A DNA stretch of 33,790 bases from Acidobacteriaceae bacterium. Its GTDB lineage: Bacteria > Acidobacteriota > Terriglobia > Terriglobales > Acidobacteriaceae. Positions 30,836 to 33,790 of the stretch are shown here, piece by piece. Below the pieces are notes generated by a model. The model saw nothing but the letters and a program-made list of their open reading frames with translations, ran no database searches and was not told where the DNA came from. A program made the position numbers and the translations under genes. The stretch lies in contig PLGM01000119.1 of NCBI GenBank assembly GCA_003139795.1, forward strand, positions 13,921 to 47,710, read 5' to 3'. Every line of letters begins with the position of its first letter. The first letter of the stretch is position 1.

Positions 30836-31744
30836 CTACGAGAGTTCCAACTTTGCAAGTGCGCTTAACAAGATATCCCGGTCTTTGAGAGAAGGCCCGA
30901 TCACAGGCTTCGGGACAAGGGCGACGACCTCGTCCATATCCCAAATGTGCTTTGTAAGGCCTGCCTCCATTGCCGGCGATACGCGGAGCGACTTGTGTTG
31001 CCAGCAAAAGTTGTAATACATGAAGTTCAAAGCTACTGCGTTCCTATGCTGTTCGAGTGTTTTGCTGAAGCCGTTTGTCTTTCTGATGAACCGCCTCATT
31101 GCCATCCTCATATTGAGGTTTTGCCTCTCCACGTGAGACGTGGTCGCATAGGCTAGATCAGGATTGCCCGAAATTACACTTCGAATGGATATCTTCTTGT
31201 TCCCGGAGGAAGTATTTTGATGGCCAGCGTTCTGTGGAACTTCGAACTTTCGTAGCATTACGTAGTCGATGTCGCATCCAAAGGCCTTCTCTATTGCCTC
31301 TGGGTAGAGCCTCAAGCCGTCGGTAGTCATCTGGACTCGGCTAGCAATCCGGCTGGCGCAATCCGCCAGGAATCGCGTTGCCGTTGGCTCATCTCGCTTG
31401 TTGACGGCGTACGATATGACGAGCTTGGTATCCGGGTCAAATGCGACCCAAGTCCAGGCATCGCCGCACCCTTTAGCTAATTTAGCCACATCGGCGTTCT
31501 TTTGCTTGCACCCTACGTAGCTCCAAATTTCGTCGACTTCTAGCCGTTTCGGCTTGAGGTTACGCACGTGCTTATTGTGATAGTCAGCACAGGTGGTTCC
31601 CAAGTCAGCAACAAGCTTGAGGATAGCCGTCTTCGATACGCCCGTCATCCGCTCGATTCCCCTGATTGAATTGCCCTCAACCAGCATGCTCGCAACCCTT
31701 GATCGAATCTCCGGTTGCAACTGTCTTAGTTCTAGCAGGCACAT
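30836..31744 (-). CDS. IS1-family-like transposase, apparently intact
   Basis: HTH region plus VDEIWSYVGCKQKN, DPDTKLVISY, and HVERQNLNMRMAMRRFIRKTNGFSKTLEQH. Confidence 0.88.
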   Translation of the reverse strand: MCLLELRQLQPEIRSRVASMLVEGNSIRGIERMTGVSKTAILKLVADLGTTCADYHNKHVRNLKPKRLEVDEIWSYVGCKQKNADVAKLAKGCGDAWTWVAFDPDTKLVISYAVNKRDEPTATRFLADCASRIASRVQMTTDGLRLYPEAIEKAFGCDIDYVMLRKFEVPQNAGHQNTSSGNKKISIRSVISGNPDLAYATTSHVERQNLNMRMAMRRFIRKTNGFSKTLEQHRNAVALNFMYYNFCWQHKSLRVSPAMEAGLTKHIWDMDEVVALVPKPVIGPSLKDRDILLSALAKLELS

Positions 31745-31902
31745 TCCCTAACTATCGGCAAGGACCGAGTCCACGATAAAGGTAAACCGGCCTAATAGGT
31801 CTACCCTTCCTCGATTAGAGGGTCAGAATGGGTAGCTTTGGATTTCCCTAATGGTCGGTTTGCCAGGTGCCTGTCGAACGCCGTGCCATGGGCACAAGCG
31901 TA

Positions 31903-32784
31903 TTAAGCAAGTGCTCGGCGCAAGATCTCGCGGTCTACAAGGTTCACACGAACAACAGGCTTTGGGATCATCACCAGGAGATGCTCCAAGTCCCATATCG
32001 ATGTGCTCAGGCCAGCTTGCATAGCCGGCGTTACTCGCAACGTCTGATGGACCCGGCAGAAGTTGTAGTACATCACGTAGAGAGCCACCGAGTTTGCATG
32101 GTTTTCAAGCTTCTTGCTGAATGCGTTGGTAAGCCTTGTGTACCGCCGCATCATCATCCTCATGCTCAGGTTCTCCCGCTCGATATAGGACGTGCTAACG
32201 TAGGCTGGGTCTGGGTTACCAGTGACGGTCTTCATGTCCGCGCCGATCACGCGGCCAGGAGAATACCGGCGCTGTTCCTCGTCTGAAGGCGCTCCGTAAA
32301 TCTTCTGAAGTTGCGCGTAGTCAATGTCGGATCCGAAGGCTTCTTCGACAGCATCTGGGTATAAGCGAAGGGCGTCCGTGGTGAACTGGAGGCGGCTTAT
32401 TACGCGGCTGGAGCAATCCGCAATGAATTCTTTTGCGGAGGCGGCATCTCTGGTGCCCACCAGGTATGACACGATCAGTTTGGTGTCGGCGTCGATTGCC
32501 ACCCAAGTCCAGACGTCACCCCATCCGTTAGCCTTCTGAGATGACGAAGCGTTCTTCTGCTTACAGCCAACGAAGCTTCAGATCTCGTCGGCCTGTAGCC
32601 GCCTGGGCTTCAGATTCCGCACGCGAGCGTCGTGTGAGACGGCGCACGCCGTTCCTAAATCGTTCAAAAGCTTGAGAATGGTAGTCTTCGAATTGCCGGT
32701 TAGCCTCGATATCGAACGAACCGAAACCCCCTCCACCAGCAAGTTTGCGATCATCTTCCGTTTGCAGATCGGCAGTATTCTCAT
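31903..32784 (-). pseudogene. IS1-family-like transposase interrupted by one in-frame TGA
   Basis: MRILPICKRKMIANLLVEGVSVRSISRLTG...RRLQADEI*SFVGCKQKN...; TGA at 32578-32580 replaces the Trp of DEIWS; frame continues unbroken to 31903. Confidence 0.85.
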
Positions 32785-32863
32785 AAAGAGCCCCTTTCAA
32801 TATGCTGATCATAGTGAGCATTCCTTCACCATGCAACGTTACTTAAGATAGAAACTCATCAAC

Positions 32864-32898
32864 TTACACGCGCAAAGTGAGTAAATGCTCGCGTACAA
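32864..32898. promoter_or_regulatory. Candidate operator of the LexA-like regulator
   Basis: TTACACGCG (32864-32872) and CGCGTACAA (32890-32898), inverted with 7/9 match, directly upstream of the probable GTG start at 32907. Confidence 0.35.
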
Positions 32899-32906
32899 TT
32901 CCAAGT

Positions 32907-33482
32907 GTGAGGAACCGGGATTCTGAACACCTGGCCAAGCTGCGGGACTACTACGCCCGGCACGGGGTTATGCCGTCTTTTAGTGGGATATCGAAGCTGC
33001 TTGGCTTTCGTTCGACTGCGGCCGTGGCGGGCCTGACTAGCAGGCTCAAGACAGCCGGATACCTAACCTCTACGCCGGATCGTCGCCTGTGCCCGGGGGA
33101 CCGTTTCTTTGAATACCCTCAGGTTGGGACGATTCAGGCCATCAACCACCTTCCCGCCTTCGAGATACGGGGAGAACGCTGCAACATTGTCGAGCGCCTT
33201 GTAGGCATGCCATCGCAAACTGTGATCTTAAAGGTTCGCGGAGAATCGATGATTGAAGCCGGCATTATGTCCGGCGACTATGTCGTCGTTCAGAAGGGGG
33301 CACAGGCCAAAGTCGGTGACATCGTAGTTGCTGCCACCGGTCAAGATTACACTGTCAAATTCCTGGTCCGTGATGACGACGGTTTTTACCTCAAGGCCGG
33401 CAATAAGGAATACAAGGACATCCGCCCCGTGGAATCGATGGAAATCTTTGGTGTCGTTACGGGGTCATTTCGCCAATACTGA
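32907..33482 (+). CDS. LexA/S24-family transcriptional regulator
   Basis: LexA-like wHTH (HLAKLRDYYARHGVMPSFSGISKLLGFRSTAAVAGLTSRLKTAGYL), catalytic Ser in GESMIEAGIMSGDYVVVQ and Lys in YTVKFLVRDDDGFYLKAGN. GTG 32907 preferred over GTG 32877. Confidence 0.9.
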   Translation: MRNRDSEHLAKLRDYYARHGVMPSFSGISKLLGFRSTAAVAGLTSRLKTAGYLTSTPDRRLCPGDRFFEYPQVGTIQAINHLPAFEIRGERCNIVERLVGMPSQTVILKVRGESMIEAGIMSGDYVVVQKGAQAKVGDIVVAATGQDYTVKFLVRDDDGFYLKAGNKEYKDIRPVESMEIFGVVTGSFRQY

Positions 33483-33514
33483 ATTGGAACTAGTTTTTTT
33501 GAGGAGGCAGCATT

Positions 33515-33790
33515 TTGAGTAACTTGAATTTAAAACCATCGAGCGCAGCTGTACAGAAGTACTACGCTACGGTCGAGCAATTTTCCCGTGCCCACTTCGA
33601 TAAAGAGGGCAACATCCGCGGCGCATTCGAAGACCTTCTCAAAAACTGCTCTCGCCAGTACGGCTGGACCGTTGTTCCCGAGTATTCGTTTCCTCGTAAA
33701 GATCGAAATCCCGCGAGCATCGACGGGGCGATTCTTGACGCCTTCAATATTCCGCGCGGCTATTGGGAGCTGGACAGTGCCAGGTTCTCT
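33515..33790 (+). CDS. N-terminus of putative type ISP restriction-modification enzyme (truncated by window edge)
   Basis: TTG start with GAGGAGG SD at 33501; KYYATVEQFSRAHFDKEGNIRGAFEDLLKNCSRQYGWTVVPEYSF...SIDGAILDAFNIPRGYWE resembles the N-terminal region of type ISP enzymes. Confidence 0.65.
   Translation, partial: MSNLNLKPSSAAVQKYYATVEQFSRAHFDKEGNIRGAFEDLLKNCSRQYGWTVVPEYSFPRKDRNPASIDGAILDAFNIPRGYWELDSARFS

Larger units (their letters stand above)
30737..32836 (-). mobile_element. Two tandem IS1-like elements, same orientation (outer boundaries not determined)
   Basis: Two related transposase genes; GGGCTACTTTGGATTTCC downstream of the first and GGGTAGCTTTGGATTTCC downstream of the second resemble a shared end sequence; right ends not identified. 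Confidence 0.55.

Noticed and set aside
32578-32580. TGA as selenocysteine or programmed recoding site in the transposase
   Set aside because: Position corresponds to a conserved Trp (TGG) in the related intact copy; simple nonsense mutation or sequence error is more likely, and no SECIS-like element was recognised.

Overview
Window of high-GC bacterial chromosome. Gene content (an ADOP-type orphan permease, a split atp locus, BshC, many hydrolases, boilerplate intergenic repeats) suggests Acidobacteriota, but this is inference. The left and middle hold mostly housekeeping genes: a cold-shock protein, a NUDIX hydrolase, BshC, an alpha/beta hydrolase, an F1Fo ATP synthase cluster (b', b, delta, alpha, gamma, beta, epsilon; no a or c subunit genes), a chagasin-like I42 inhibitor, an SdpR/SdpI-like module with membrane hydrolases, a polyprenyl synthase, a penicillin acylase, two tandem paralogous secreted/membrane proteins, a GntR regulator, a CPBP protease and an ADOP permease. 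The right end is accessory: two diverged IS1-like transposase genes (one broken by an in-frame TGA), a LexA/S24-like regulator with a non-canonical cleavage site, and the start of what looks like a type ISP restriction-modification gene cut by the window edge. The most unusual signals are: (i) intergenic elements built from short tandem units in two opposed arms that sit between genes, two of them inside the atp cluster; (ii) an exact 8 x 27-bp in-frame minisatellite forming the C-terminal tail of ATP synthase alpha; (iii) apparent insertions in ATP synthase gamma and an N-terminal pre-sequence on one b subunit; (iv) the LexA-like/type ISP junction with a candidate operator. All assignments come from reading translated sequence; no database search was run.
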